From the NCBI GenBank assembly GCA_000333855.2, contig CM007327.1, positions 481,509 to 545,508 on the forward strand: DNA of 64,000 nucleotides, given 5' to 3'. Both the position numbers and the translations under genes were made by a program. Source of the stretch: Endotrypanum monterogeii (taxonomy: Eukaryota; Euglenozoa; Kinetoplastea; Trypanosomatida; Trypanosomatidae). Positions 50,045 to 60,379 of the stretch are shown in pieces; within the stretch, counting starts at the first letter, position 1, and every line of letters begins with the position of its first letter. The notes beneath the pieces were generated by a model, which had not been told where the DNA came from, made no database searches, and saw only the letters and a program-made list of their open reading frames with translations.

Positions 50045-52606
50045 ATGCGAGTTCTGCACAGCTCCCCTGTTGCTGGGCGCCTCTGCTGCGCAGCGGGCGA
50101 GGAGGTATGGGTAGCAAAGCAAAGTGGTGGCATTGCCGTCTTCTCGGCGCGTTCTGGCCAGCATACGAAGGACGTAGCCCTCAAAGATGACGACGGCGTA
50201 ACAGCGGCGCAGGTCACGTCCATCGTATGTGTCTTTGGGGAGGTTTGGGTGTCCACCAGAGAGGGTCGCGTGCACTTCTATGAGCTTGCCACGCACAAAT
50301 GGGTCGATTCTCTACTTATTCCAGGGGCAGAGAAGAAGATGCAGGTCGTGGGCCTCTCCTTCAATGGACACATCGTTGTCATTGCTGCTGCCAGCGGCTC
50401 CGTCTATATCCATCACCCTTTAACACACAAGCGGTTGGGCACCCTCTGCACTTCTCTTTCCCCGTGCACGGCAGTAATGCAGTTTTACAGCTTTGTCGTT
50501 GGCGGCGATGCGAGTGGCGCATTGTACGTGTGGGACCCTGTCACGTGCGAGTGTGTCACCTACCATGGTGGAAGCAAAAGTGAGGTAGTGGCGTTGCTGC
50601 ATGAGCCCACCACCGGCACCATATGGGTCTCCCGAGCGAATGAGCACCTCGATGTCTACGTACTACAGGTCGAAGGGTTGCAGCTGCAGCGTCGGGTAAG
50701 CGGTATTGGACGTGTCACCGGGATGGTCGCGGTCTCTGGCACTGTTGTTGCCACCACCTTTACCAAACACATTGTGCAGATCGAGGCGGCTACAGGAAAA
50801 ATTACGATCAACGTCGAGGATGCGCACAAGAACTTTATCCATGGCTGCTGCAAGGCGATGCACCAGGAAGCGGCGCAGGTGTGGAGTGTGGGCAATGACG
50901 GGAACCTGCGTGTGTGGGACGTTGTGGGACTGCAGGTCCCTGTAGTACCCCTTCCTTTGCTCCCACCAGCAACGCAGGCCGCCCTCACTTCCTCGATAGA
51001 GGCCGAGCATGCACTGACTCAGGGTGAACTGCGGACAGCGGTGGAGAGAGAAAAACTTAAACGGAGCGACATGACAGAGGTGCTGAGGAAGACGCGCGAG
51101 GAAGCGCAGGAGCTGCGGCTGCGTCTTGCCGTCGAGGAAGAAAAGCGACAGGCCATAGACATGGAGCTGACAGCAGAGCGGAAGCACCGGAAAGAAGTGG
51201 AGGAGCACAATGCAAAGCTTACCAAGGAGGCGACAGATATAGTGTCGCGAATCGCCACCGCTGAGCGGGAGTCCAACGGCCTACGCGGGGAGATGGCGCA
51301 GCTCAAGATAGATCTCTCGAAGTCCCGCACCGAGGCAAGCACCAAACAGACGGAGAGGTCAGACTTAGAAAAGCAACTGTCGCAGGAGCGGGCGAACAAA
51401 AATGTGTTGGAGCAGCGGCTGCGTGACGCGGAGGGCAAAATGAACTCACTGCAAGGAGATTACCGCCGCCTGTGCGAGGAGATGCGCGGTGTTAGTGCTA
51501 CTCATCAGCCGAGCAAGGAGACCCAGGAGATACTGGCGAAGAGCAACGCGGCTTGGGCCACGGAGCTCGAGCAGGCGCGCAAGATGAACGATCTCATGAG
51601 ATCTGCCATGGCCTCGATGGAGTACACGATACGACGTTTAGAAGAGGAAGATCGTGATTTGACGTCGTTATTAAATGCTTACCGTGGTCGCGTAGCCAAC
51701 CGCGTCACAGACCCGAACCTCAACGCACTTCTTCTAGCCACCATCGCGCGAAATGCACCGCGCTTTGATCTCCAGTGCGACGAGTTCACCAAGGCGCAGC
51801 TCATGAACCAAAATGGGCCGTTCCTACAGTTTATTCAGTCTCTAAAGGCCACTGATCCGGAGGCGTACCAGAAGCTGATGCATTACCTCCAGAACCCTTC
51901 GCTATCGCAAGGACTACCGGCTGACGCCCAGGCTTTGCTGGATCGCTTCATCACGCTCGCCTCAAAGGAGGGCGGTGGGCTGACTTCAGAGGACTTGGCT
52001 ACCTTCAAAAAGGCTATCCCGGACTTCACCGGCCCGACGGCGATGGCGGGGCAGGGGGCCGGCGCCGCGGGGGCCGGCACGCTAGGTACCAACTCAATCC
52101 TCCACCAAGGCACAATGGTCCCCGTTTCGGTTAATTTATCGACTCTTCAGGGATCTGGCGCAGGCGGTAGCGGACTCGCCGGGGACGGAACAGGTCTGCA
52201 GGGCGGAGGCCTGGGCAGCGGCGGCGGCATGTTTCGAGGGGAGAGCGGGTTAGCAGGCATTCTCCCGATGCGCGAGTTGCGTGGGCAGCTGTATGTAGAT
52301 GAGAACTATATTCGTGAGCAGCAGGTAATGTTTGAGTTTATTCTCTCGACGCGGCACCTCCTCGTCGAAAGTCTTGCTGTCCTGCATAAGAGGACCTCTA
52401 GCGCACGGCAGGTTGTCGAAGCGCTGTCCCTGAACTCCACAGCTGTCGGCACAACCCCAGTCCCCATATCCCCGTCACGCAAGAGTCTGCAACCGCTGCA
52501 GACAGTCTTCAGTGACGTCATCCGCGAGCTGGAGGAGTTGTCTCTAGATGTACTTCAGCGTTACCTCACGGCGTCGGAAAAACAGCGACTGGGTATTGGG
52601 CAGTAA
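50045..52606 (+). CDS. WD-repeat N-terminus, coiled-coil middle, helical C-terminus
   Basis: The protein has 853 residues and no firm family name. Residues 1-305 carry WD40-like blades, seen as DASGALYVWDPVTCE, SGSVYIHHPLTHKR and the best one, VWSVGNDGNLRVWDVV. This is likely a seven-blade propeller. Residues about 318-540 are Glu/Arg/Lys/Leu-rich coiled coil. A helical segment (540-660) is followed by a Gly/Ala-rich linker (about 660-745) and a last helical region of about 100 residues. WD plus coiled coil is common in trypanosomatid flagellar or cytoskeletal proteins, so that is the working guess. No catalytic site is visible. The ATG at 50045 is the first in frame. Confidence 0.88.
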   Translation: MRVLHSSPVAGRLCCAAGEEVWVAKQSGGIAVFSARSGQHTKDVALKDDDGVTAAQVTSIVCVFGEVWVSTREGRVHFYELATHKWVDSLLIPGAEKKMQVVGLSFNGHIVVIAAASGSVYIHHPLTHKRLGTLCTSLSPCTAVMQFYSFVVGGDASGALYVWDPVTCECVTYHGGSKSEVVALLHEPTTGTIWVSRANEHLDVYVLQVEGLQLQRRVSGIGRVTGMVAVSGTVVATTFTKHIVQIEAATGKITINVEDAHKNFIHGCCKAMHQEAAQVWSVGNDGNLRVWDVVGLQVPVVPLPLLPPATQAALTSSIEAEHALTQGELRTAVEREKLKRSDMTEVLRKTREEAQELRLRLAVEEEKRQAIDMELTAERKHRKEVEEHNAKLTKEATDIVSRIATAERESNGLRGEMAQLKIDLSKSRTEASTKQTERSDLEKQLSQERANKNVLEQRLRDAEGKMNSLQGDYRRLCEEMRGVSATHQPSKETQEILAKSNAAWATELEQARKMNDLMRSAMASMEYTIRRLEEEDRDLTSLLNAYRGRVANRVTDPNLNALLLATIARNAPRFDLQCDEFTKAQLMNQNGPFLQFIQSLKATDPEAYQKLMHYLQNPSLSQGLPADAQALLDRFITLASKEGGGLTSEDLATFKKAIPDFTGPTAMAGQGAGAAGAGTLGTNSILHQGTMVPVSVNLSTLQGSGAGGSGLAGDGTGLQGGGLGSGGGMFRGESGLAGILPMRELRGQLYVDENYIREQQVMFEFILSTRHLLVESLAVLHKRTSSARQVVEALSLNSTAVGTTPVPISPSRKSLQPLQTVFSDVIRELEELSLDVLQRYLTASEKQRLGIGQ

Positions 52607-52760
52607 GTGTCGTAGAGCGAGTCTAGCTGTTGCTGCAGTGAAAGAGAAATACTGCAAGGGAGGGATGAATGCAGAAGTCAAGTACCCGCCCCACTTTGGG
52701 GGCCTTTACCCGTCCCCTCCCCGACACACAAAAGGGTCCTCTCAAGACACACACGCACAC

Positions 52761-52768
<8 letters not shown>

Positions 52769-52795
<27 letters not shown>

Positions 52796-52807
52796 AATAT
52801 ATATAAA
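52769..52807. repeat. (TA)n tract
   Basis: An interrupted TA run preceded by CATA repeats. Confidence 0.88.
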
Positions 52808-53263
52808 TACACTCTCTGTAACTTAGAAAGACTAGACAAGACGTTCGATTCTGCCCAGCACCGTATATTTAGGGGGTCTTCAAAATGACGACACCGACAC
52901 AGAGACGCGCGCGCACGTATTGCCCCTCTTATGCGACCCTGTTACTTAATGGGAAAAAGGGGAAGGTTTCGCACGGCACGGGGAGGGGAGGTGTGTTTGG
53001 AGTGGAGTGGTGTTGTGGGTCGTCTCTCTGTTGGGATTTGTTTTGAGGCATTGTTTTGTTTATTGACCCCCTTTGGTTTTACCGTTCCTTCCATTCCGGT
53101 GGATAGAGTCATCTCTTGACCCCTCCCCTTCCCTACTCTGCCGAGGCGGCGTGGTCACGTAGAGGGTACCTGCTAATGATTGGTTGGCTCAGGAGGTAAG
53201 GTGTCGGGGAAGACGTCGCGCTTCCCCCTCTCGTGGTGAATGGGACGACCCCCAATTTGCTAT

Positions 53264-53293
53264 CAACAACAACAACAACAACAACAACAACAA
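53264..53293. repeat. (CAA)10 microsatellite
   Basis: A perfect trinucleotide run 141 nt before the desaturase ATG. Confidence 0.92.
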
Positions 53294-53326
53294 ACGCTAC
53301 TCTTTCTCGCATTTTTTCTTCCCAAC

Positions 53327-53328
<2 letters not shown>

Positions 53329-53364
<36 letters not shown>
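53329..53364. repeat. (CA)18 microsatellite
   Basis: A perfect dinucleotide run 70 nt before the desaturase ATG, so it may fall in the 5' UTR. Confidence 0.92.
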
Positions 53365-53365
<1 letters not shown>

Positions 53366-53433
53366 CAGCGCGCTGACACCCCCTCGCCTCGGTTTATCCC
53401 TACTTGTCGCTACACACTGCTCACGGTTCTTCA

Positions 53434-54687
53434 ATGGACGCCAGCCAGCCTGTTCAGCAACAGCCGAATGAGGTGCTGATTGATGGAATACTTTACGACT
53501 GCACCAACTTCCGGCATCCTGGTGGCAGTATTCTCAGATATTACCTTGGGAGTGGCGATGCCACTGAGACCTACCAGCAGTTTCACCTGAAGCTCCCCAG
53601 GGCGAACAATTATCTCAAGCGGCTGCCGAGCCGCCCGGCACCACCGCAGATGAGCATCGACGTGGGGGAACAGAAGCGACTCATGAAGCTCTCTCAGGAC
53701 TTCAAGGCGTTACACGATGCCTGCGTGAGGGAGGGTCTCTTCGATGCCAACTGGCCGCACATCATCTACCGCTTCGCGGAGCTCATCCTAATGCACGCCA
53801 TTGGAATTTACATGCTATTTCGTTTGCCAAATCTGTGGCCGGTCGCACTCGTGATACTCGGGCTGGCAGAGGGGCGCTGTGGCTGGTGGATGCACGAGGC
53901 CGGCCACTACAGCGTTACTGGCATACCGTGGGTGGACATCAAGATACAGGAGGTCTTGTATGGACTGGGCGATGGCATGAGCGCAGCGTGGTGGCGATCG
54001 CAACACAACAAGCATCATGCTACACCGCAAAAGCACCGCCACGATGTTGATCTCGAGACGCTGCCGCTCGTTGCTTTCAACAAAATTATCGCACGCCGCG
54101 GGAAGAAAAGTGCGGCAATTCGCTTCTGGATCTCACTGCAGGCGTACTTCTTTGGGCCCGTTACGTGCTCCCTTGTAGCTCTCTACTGGCAGGTTTATCT
54201 TCACACTCGCCACGTGGTGCGCACCCGGCGGTACACGGAGGGCGTTTCTATTCTGTGCCACTGGATCGCCATTGGGGTCATCTGTCACAAGCTGGATGTT
54301 TCGCTTTGGCGAGGCCTTGCCGGTGTTCTTTTCTCGCAGGCCATCAGCGCTGCTTCGATCTTCATAAATTTTTCTCTCAATCATACACACCTGCCGATGC
54401 TCCCGGCCAATGAGCACGCACACTTCGTCGAGTACGCGGCAAAGTACACTATGGATGTCACTCCATCGTGGTTAGTGACATGGTTTATGGGATACCTTAA
54501 CTTTCAGGTGGAACATCATCTATTTCCTGGCATGCCGCAGTTTCGCTTCGTGCAGTTGGCGCCCAGAGTGAAAAAAATGTTCGAGGAGAATGGACTCAAC
54601 TACGATTCGCGTCCTTACATGGAGTCGCTACGGGCAACCTTCAGTAACCTTAGTGACGTGGCCACGTATGTCGTGACCAAGGATTAG
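53434..54687 (+). CDS. Cytochrome b5-fusion front-end fatty acid desaturase (probable delta-5)
   Basis: This 417-residue ER membrane enzyme introduces a double bond between an existing one and the carboxyl end of a polyunsaturated fatty acid. The N-terminal cytochrome b5-like domain has the heme-binding HPGG (28-31). Three histidine boxes follow: HEAGH (154-158), HNKHH (191-195) and QVEHH (358-362). Replacement of the first His by Gln in box 3 is the hallmark of front-end desaturases. About four membrane spans are visible between the boxes. Leishmania has delta-4, delta-5 and delta-6 members. I assign delta-5 only from remembered synteny on chromosome 7; regioselectivity cannot be read from sequence. 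The ATG at 53434 is the first in frame. Confidence 0.94.
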   Translation: MDASQPVQQQPNEVLIDGILYDCTNFRHPGGSILRYYLGSGDATETYQQFHLKLPRANNYLKRLPSRPAPPQMSIDVGEQKRLMKLSQDFKALHDACVREGLFDANWPHIIYRFAELILMHAIGIYMLFRLPNLWPVALVILGLAEGRCGWWMHEAGHYSVTGIPWVDIKIQEVLYGLGDGMSAAWWRSQHNKHHATPQKHRHDVDLETLPLVAFNKIIARRGKKSAAIRFWISLQAYFFGPVTCSLVALYWQVYLHTRHVVRTRRYTEGVSILCHWIAIGVICHKLDVSLWRGLAGVLFSQAISAASIFINFSLNHTHLPMLPANEHAHFVEYAAKYTMDVTPSWLVTWFMGYLNFQVEHHLFPGMPQFRFVQLAPRVKKMFEENGLNYDSRPYMESLRATFSNLSDVATYVVTKD

Positions 54688-55058
54688 CAATTTCGAGATC
54701 ACACCGGACTTCTCGTGATGGTGCGAGGTAGTGACGGAAGGAAAGGGGAGGGGCGGAAGTCCGGTCTACGTGTACATTTATCTTAGAGAGGCTGTAATTA
54801 TGAGGTGTTTATCGACAGGAATATCGCGCCGCTGCGGTGTTTCTTCATTTCTTTGGATGGTGGTAGTCGCGTTGCTTTCTTGTGTTGTATCTCCCTCAGA
54901 GGGTTAATCGAGGTGTGATCCAAGCGCTTCTCCTTCCCCTGCCTGGCTTAGCTTTTCCCTTTTTTTTTCAAAGGAAGGGTCATGTTTACAGTGCTCGTCG
55001 CCTACTTTCCGGGTGCGTGTCTGTACGTGAGGATAAGCTTTCCTCTTTTTTTTTCTCC

Positions 55059-55091
<33 letters not shown>

Positions 55092-56139
55092 ATATGTGCG
55101 TGTCTAGGCTGGTTTGCGCGTGCCGCCGTCTCCTCGCACATTGCCGACTGTCATTCCCCTTTTTCCGAAACTAGTGGGGCCACCACCACGTCCTTGTCTT
55201 CTTTTCCTGTGCGCTCTGTGGATGTATTATTCCTGCTCTGTTTCTTATGCGCTAACCAGATTCACACTGATGCTATGCGAAGTGGATAACTTAAGTTCTC
55301 CCCAGGTGTGTGCAAGTGTCAGTGTGCAACTTTGACTGGGAGGAGGTGGGGTAAATACAGATGAGCAGGTGGCATTGGAGGTTGAAAGCCATGCTCTATG
55401 TTCCAGGAAAATGGGCACACCATTTGTGAAACATGTCAGCCGCTCAGATGGGAGGCTCAGGGAGTGAGAGAGTTGTCGTGCGGTGACCCTGGCCTCTGGT
55501 GGGGTTTCCGACGGTACTCTTGTTGCATTAGCATGTGTGGTGCCCTGGACACTAGTAGATGCGCCACTCCCCCCCCCCCTTCCCCCTCCCTCCTCTGCCG
55601 GTGGAAAAGAAGGGCATGCTAATGCCCTCCGCAGACTTGTAAGAGACCTGCACATCGCTGCTTGCCTGACCGATAAGGCTTTCTCCATTACGTCTTTAAT
55701 TATTATTATTATTGATACCTTCATTGTGGGAAGTACGGGGGCGGGAGGGAAACTTTCCAGTATAAAACAGCGAAAGAAAAACATAAATGGAAACATTCTC
55801 CGAGACAATATCTCCCCCGACCACAGACATCGCCTCGTTTCTTTCAGTATTCCCCCCCCCCCCCAGTGCGAGCCCTTCCCGCGCGCACTTACGAAGAAAA
55901 ATAAAAACAATATAAAGCATAGGGTCATGCTTCCATGGAGCGTACATGCTTCGAGACACACTCTCGACATGCGAGAGCGCTCTGTACCTCACTTTGTATT
56001 CCCCTCCGCCTTCCATTTCCTTTTTTATCCCCACAAATCTGTGTTGATGTACTACTGTATATATATATTTGTTATTCACCGGGCCCCATCGGTGCGATCT
56101 ACATGGTACTCGATTTATAAGAGTTCTACCCCCGTAGCC
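54688..56139 (+). other. Intergenic spacer
   Basis: No credible gene in 1.45 kb. It has T-runs near 54959-54968 and 55046-55054, (TA)n blocks at 55060-55096, C-runs at 55570-55579 and 55851-55864, and TTA repeats near 55700. The open frame continuing upstream of 56140 from 55483 crosses these runs and has no gene-like composition. Confidence 0.65.
55060..55096. repeat. (TA)n blocks
   Basis: Two or three TA runs separated by TT, able to form a hairpin. Confidence 0.88.
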
Positions 56140-57048
56140 ATGCGTGACGCAGACAACACGACTTCCTCCTCTGAAGATTCCTCTCACAGTTCCTCTTCGA
56201 GCTCCAGCGCATCATCGTCTTCCGGCGATGATGACATGCGTGATCAGGTCGCACACAGCGCGGCTTTCGAGGGTTTCTCTGGCGCGGCCATAAATGGTGT
56301 ACCTGAAGTGACGAAGTTGCAATTGCAGCGAGAGCAGCGCCTGCGGCGGGTGCTCTCCCAGCGTCATCTTGGGCAGCCCGAGCCTGTACCCCACGGTGCA
56401 TTTTTCTGTACTCGAGCGGCCCTCTCAGAGGAGGACACCGTTTGGCTGTACACGCTGACGAATAGCGCTTGCTTCGAGCGGTTGTTGAGTGGCGCCAAGT
56501 CGACGATGACATCGTCCCTGGCGGGCCACCTAGACACGCTTCTCTCAGATGCAAATCCCCTCTTTTACTTCAACTATCGAATGCCTGTGAAGGGCGTGAG
56601 GGGTGCTGGCGAACCCGCACCGACTTCCCTCAGAGCGGCACCTGCAATGCGGTGCTTCCAAAGCGCTCCCCTCGTGGTTCGCAAGCGACCAGCATCAACG
56701 CACAAGGACGCTGTGGATCCATCACTGGCTGAACATGGTGAAGCGATTACGGGGGCCTCGCAGAAGCGTCTGAAGACGTCGACCGGATGCCCATCGGCGT
56801 CCTCGGGGCTTGTGGCTCAGTCTATGAAGACATGGGAGGCGCACCTGGCAGCAGTGCTTACCGAGGAAGGCGAAACAGTTGAGAGCTTCCGGCAGAGTGG
56901 CGCCAAGACGAGCTACACGGAGAAGAAAAAGTTTCAGGAGAAAGCTGCGTGGGAGGAGTATACACGTGAGGTGCGTATCCAAGCGCAACAGCGGGAGCGC
57001 GAGATCAAACGCTCACTACGCCGCGGTGAGATGAACGAGCCGCTCTGA
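56140..57048 (+). CDS. Unknown protein with Ser-rich acidic N-terminus and basic helical C-terminus
   Basis: This 302-residue protein is not recognised. It starts with about 35 residues dominated by Ser/Asp/Glu, a likely phosphorylation-rich segment. Around residues 85-150 a more ordered part appears (EEDTVWLYTLTNSACFERLL ... NPLFYFNY). The last 75 residues are charged helix (KKKFQEKAAWEEYTREVRIQ) ending in a basic cluster IKRSLRRGE. A KRLK cluster in the middle could be a nuclear signal. The ATG at 56140 is chosen because upstream in-frame sequence is spacer. A nuclear role is a weak inference. Confidence 0.82.
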   Translation: MRDADNTTSSSEDSSHSSSSSSSASSSSGDDDMRDQVAHSAAFEGFSGAAINGVPEVTKLQLQREQRLRRVLSQRHLGQPEPVPHGAFFCTRAALSEEDTVWLYTLTNSACFERLLSGAKSTMTSSLAGHLDTLLSDANPLFYFNYRMPVKGVRGAGEPAPTSLRAAPAMRCFQSAPLVVRKRPASTHKDAVDPSLAEHGEAITGASQKRLKTSTGCPSASSGLVAQSMKTWEAHLAAVLTEEGETVESFRQSGAKTSYTEKKKFQEKAAWEEYTREVRIQAQQREREIKRSLRRGEMNEPL

Positions 57049-57706
57049 TCCGCTGCAGATCATTACCGCTCCCGCTGGATCTGCGCACACAGGCAACCCC
57101 ACTCACATCAACTGCTGCTGCTACCCACTTTCTTTTAACTTGGGGAAGCGTCTTGAGGGCCTTCCGTCGGTGGTCTCGCTATATATGGTTATGGATTGGT
57201 GAATGTGAGTAGGAGCTCCTCTTATCAGTCTCTGCTGGTGGAGGCGTGAATATCCCTTTCCCCCCTTCTTCTTTCTTTCTCTCGTGCTAATCCTGTTGCT
57301 TGTTTCCATTAGGTGTACACCCGTCGTCTGCCAAAAGCGAGATGCTTCGTTTGAAATGATGAGGATACTCGGAATAGTAAGCGTTCGAGCGGTGTGCTCC
57401 AGGGTCACACATGACACATCTTGTGTTCAGAACACGTCGCTTTTTATTTGCGTGTGTGTGTGTCCCTTTCTTTCTGTACTTATGCTGTCTTTGGTGCTCG
57501 ACGTGGATTTTTCTGTGCAGTGTGCAAGGCATTCACGAGGATGTGATCAGTAGCTCCTACTTCTTTTCCTCCTTCTTCTTTTGTGATGTACCACCAAGGA
57601 AGCATCCGCTCAGCGCCGTGCCTCTGCTCCCTCGATATCATCCCAAAAAATTTTCATCTCCAGTGTACAGTGTAATCCACCACGCATCTCTCCCCCTTTT
57701 AGCAAC
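57049..57706 (+). other. Intergenic spacer
   Basis: No credible gene. CT-rich stretches occur near 57255-57285 and 57560-57600, ending in the strong splice-acceptor signal at 57701-57702. Confidence 0.65.
57701..57702 (+). promoter_or_regulatory. Candidate spliced-leader acceptor AG
   Basis: CTCTCCCCCTTTTAG ends here, 4 nt before the ATG at 57707, implying a very short genomic 5' UTR if this site is used. Confidence 0.6.
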
Positions 57707-58015
57707 ATGGGTCACTCCGCCAAAATCACACGGGGTGGCAACAAGAAGCGTGTCAATCAAGGCCGCCTCGAGGCGAAGCTCCGTGCACAGGGTGCGAAGT
57801 CACACACCACCACTGTGAAGGAGTCCGTGGACGCTAAAAGGCTACTCAAGATGCGGGCGCAGGCTATCTCCGTGGAGTTGAAGGCAAAGGCTCAGACGGA
57901 CGGCAGTGTCAGTGGCCAGCAGCAGTCTCGCCCGTTGAACATGGGCACGTCGATAGTGCGGATGGCACCGAAGCCTGCTGGAAAGTCGAAGCCCTCCCCG
58001 TCGTCCAAAGATTAG
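57707..58015 (+). CDS. Small basic protein of unknown function
   Basis: This 102-residue, Lys/Arg/Ala/Ser-rich protein begins MGHSAKITRGGNKKRVNQG and has one probable helix (about 40-65, KRLLKMRAQAISVELKAKAQ). The tail is rich in Pro, Ser and Lys. There is no membrane segment, signal peptide or zinc site. The composition suggests RNA or ribosome association, but I recognise no family. It is supported as a gene by a sharp pyrimidine-tract/AG signal directly before the ATG, a clean stop, and codon composition similar to neighbouring genes. Confidence 0.75.
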   Translation: MGHSAKITRGGNKKRVNQGRLEAKLRAQGAKSHTTTVKESVDAKRLLKMRAQAISVELKAKAQTDGSVSGQQQSRPLNMGTSIVRMAPKPAGKSKPSPSSKD

Positions 58016-58669
58016 TGGGTATCATCACTTATGCAGCTGCATGCCCCCTCACCGCCCTCCGCCTCCCGCCTTGTCACGCGCTAGAAGGGACTATATGGGT
58101 GCGCAGTGGAAAAGACACCCGTGCGTGTCTCTGTGACCTCTCCCCCATCCGCCCTGTATTTCATTTTGGAGAGGGTGTGTTACCCTTGTGTATGGCGGAA
58201 CGTCAGCAGAACAATCATAATAAAGGTAAAGTCACCTCCATTCTCCTATGAGCAACAGACAAATGTGGTGGTGGTGGTGGTGGTGGTGGTGGGGAATGCG
58301 CACAATGTGTGGGGACTATATTCCCTTTGCTCTCTTCTTCTCCCGTTCTAGATCTGAAAACGGTGTGGGGAGTTGCCCCTTCCTCGTCTTTTCGGCGACA
58401 CGGTCGTTGTCTTTCTCAGACTGACGAAGCGCAGTAGTGCTTTTCTCTACCGCCGAATTACCCACTTCGATGTTTTTGTCGTCAAATTCTTTGCTAACCC
58501 CTCCTTCCCCCGATTTCATTCCTCACGGGAAATTGCTACTCGAGCTACGCCTATAGTCACTGAGCTCTGTCCACACGTGTCCATCAGCCCGCCGCCATAT
58601 CCACGCGCCTACTTTTAAGATCAACTACCCTCCATCCCTTATCGCTTTAAAGCTCTTTCTCAAAACAAA
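58016..58669 (+). other. Intergenic spacer
   Basis: No credible gene. It contains (GGT)n at 58265-58292 and CT-rich tracts up to the next gene. AG at 58651-58652 follows a pyrimidine-rich stretch. Confidence 0.65.
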
Positions 58670-58990
58670 ATGATGCGCCGTGCCATTGCTCAGCCCGTCG
58701 TCCGCCGTGCGGCTGCCGTGTCCAGCGCGCTCGTGGCGGCTCCTCGCCAAGCCTCCACGGTGGCCATCTCCGTGCAGGGCCTGCACTACGTTGGCACTGG
58801 TCTCGCCGCCATCGCCCTCGCTGGTGTCGGCATGGGTATCGGTACCATCTTCGGCTCCCTGCTCATCGCCTGCGCCCGCCAACCCAACCTCACTAAGATG
58901 CTCTTCAACTACGCCATTCTCGGCTTCGCTCTGACGGAGGCCATCGGCCTGTTTGCCCTGATGCTCGCCTTCCTCATGCTCTTCTCGTAG
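58670..58990 (+). CDS. Mitochondrial F-type ATP synthase subunit c (subunit 9) precursor
   Basis: This 106-residue precursor of the c-ring proteolipid carries out proton translocation in the inner mitochondrial membrane. The N-terminal about 30 residues ([20 protein letters not shown]...) are a classical arginine-rich targeting peptide. The mature part has two membrane helices, [20 protein letters not shown] and [20 protein letters not shown], joined by the polar ARQPNLTKM loop. The proton-binding carboxylate is E90 in helix 2, and the glycine-rich GxGxG pattern is in helix 1. In trypanosomatids this subunit is nuclear-encoded, often by several genes with different leaders. Start and length are typical. 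The second ATG at 58673 is an equally possible start. Confidence 0.97.
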   Translation: MMRRAIAQPVVRRAAAVSSALVAAPRQASTVAISVQGLHYVGTGLAAIALAGVGMGIGTIFGSLLIACARQPNLTKMLFNYAILGFALTEAIGLFALMLAFLMLFS

Positions 58991-59388
58991 AGTATTTGAC
59001 GTTTGTCTTCAATGGGGAAACAGGAAGACGGCACTGCGACAGCCATAACGAGTACACTCCTCCGCTGAAAATGCCAGCACCGGAAATGGAGCCACATGCG
59101 GAGTGTGATCTGGATTTGGGAGGAGAGAGAGCCGCCGTCCATTTGATTGACTGTTCATCTTGTATTCTTCACATTGGCTTTTTGTGTGTGTTTGTGTGCG
59201 TGTGTGCGCATCTGTTGCCCATTTTCTCTCGAGAACGCGAGTCTCGCGTGACTGACTCTTGCTTTTCACCAACTTTTTTTCATCCCCCCCTGATTGTTTG
59301 GTGTGCCAGACGGTGGCAAGGTGGGGGAGCAGGTGCGGGGCGATGTGGTGTATGTGTATGTTGGCGGCTTTGTAGTTGATAAGACTGA

Positions 59389-59418
59389 GGTGGTGGTGGT
59401 GGTGGTGGTGGTGGTGGT
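59389..59418. repeat. (GGT)n microsatellite
   Basis: About ten GGT units followed by GT repeats, downstream of the ATP synthase c gene. Confidence 0.88.
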
Positions 59419-59892
59419 GTGTGTGTGTACCCTCCTCCTTCTTTCTTTTATTATTATTTTTATTATTATTACTATTGTGTCCTACTGTCGATGGATTTTT
59501 AAAACATGGATCGATTTTTTTATGGGGGTTAATGCGATGGCCGATAGCGTCTCTCCTTCCTTCCTTCCTTCCACTTCCCCCCCCCCTCACACGCACACGC
59601 AGATACACAGAGTGTTTACCTCTCTGTGTGGGATGAGAGAGAGGAAGGAAAGGGGGAGAGACGCGTGTGTGTTGTATGGATTAGCGGATTTCTCACTTCA
59701 CGAATGGGGCAGGGGGTATGGGAGGTCTCGGGGTTTGGCTGCGGTGGACTGAAAGGGGTCTTTCAGCGCTACACACCGCCACGTCGACTGTGGCGCTGTT
59801 TGCCTCTCTCCTACCTCCTGCTTCCTGTCTGCGTGTGGCGCAGTTGTGAGCTACGACATGCGGTATGGCACGCTGACAAGTGTAACAAGAGC

Positions 59893-59921
59893 ATATATAT
59901 TGATATATATATATATATATA
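59893..59921. repeat. (TA)n tract
   Basis: A TA run with one TG break. Confidence 0.88.
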
Positions 59922-60321
59922 GAGGAAGTGCACCTGAACTCAATAAAAGTATTTGGCTCCGAGTTGCAGCTGCGGCGGCAGACAATCGCCTCAGAGGCGA
60001 CGGAGCGGGGAGAGATGACTGCAAGCATTCGTCCCATCGATGTGTACAGAGGCAGGGGGGGGGGAAGAGGGAGTGGAATAGAAGGCAAAGGGAAGGTGTA
60101 CCGCTGTGGTCCAACTCTTTCTTCTCACTCTTGCTCCTACTGAAGGATCAGAGCACCTTTGCCAAATCCCCCAGGCAGCTTCCTAGCGGGTGGAGGATAG
60201 ACGTTTTACCAGACGCCCTCCAGCGACATCTCCCCCTCCCTCCTCTTGGGGGGTGTGCTCTCATGGCATTGTTTCACTTTTCCATTCCTCCCGTGTGCCC
60301 GTTTTTCTCCCTTTGTTTTTT

Positions 60322-60323
60322 AG
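60322..60323 (+). promoter_or_regulatory. Candidate spliced-leader acceptor AG
   Basis: A long T/C-rich tract (60283-60321) ends in TTTTTTAG, 56 nt before the ATG at 60380. It lies after the in-frame ATG at 60263 and so favours the downstream start. Confidence 0.65.
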
Positions 60324-60379
60324 TGCACGTGCTATCATACAGACTTGTATACCTCACCAAACCCCTTGTATGGCGAGGC

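Larger units (their letters stand above)
52607..53433 (+). other. Intergenic spacer with microsatellites
   Basis: No credible gene. It contains (TA)n at 52769-52807, (CAA)10 at 53264-53293 and (CA)n at 53329-53364, all within 0.7 kb of the desaturase start. Confidence 0.75.
58991..60379 (+). other. Intergenic spacer
   Basis: No credible gene in 1.4 kb. It has (GGT)n at about 59389-59418, T/A-rich sequence with TTA repeats near 59450-59480, (TA)n at 59893-59921, a G-run at 60055-60064, and the T-rich splice-acceptor region of the next gene. Confidence 0.7.

Noticed and set aside
53404..53433. N-terminal extension of the desaturase
   Set aside because: It starts with TTG; the first ATG at 53434 gives a normal cytochrome b5 N-terminus.
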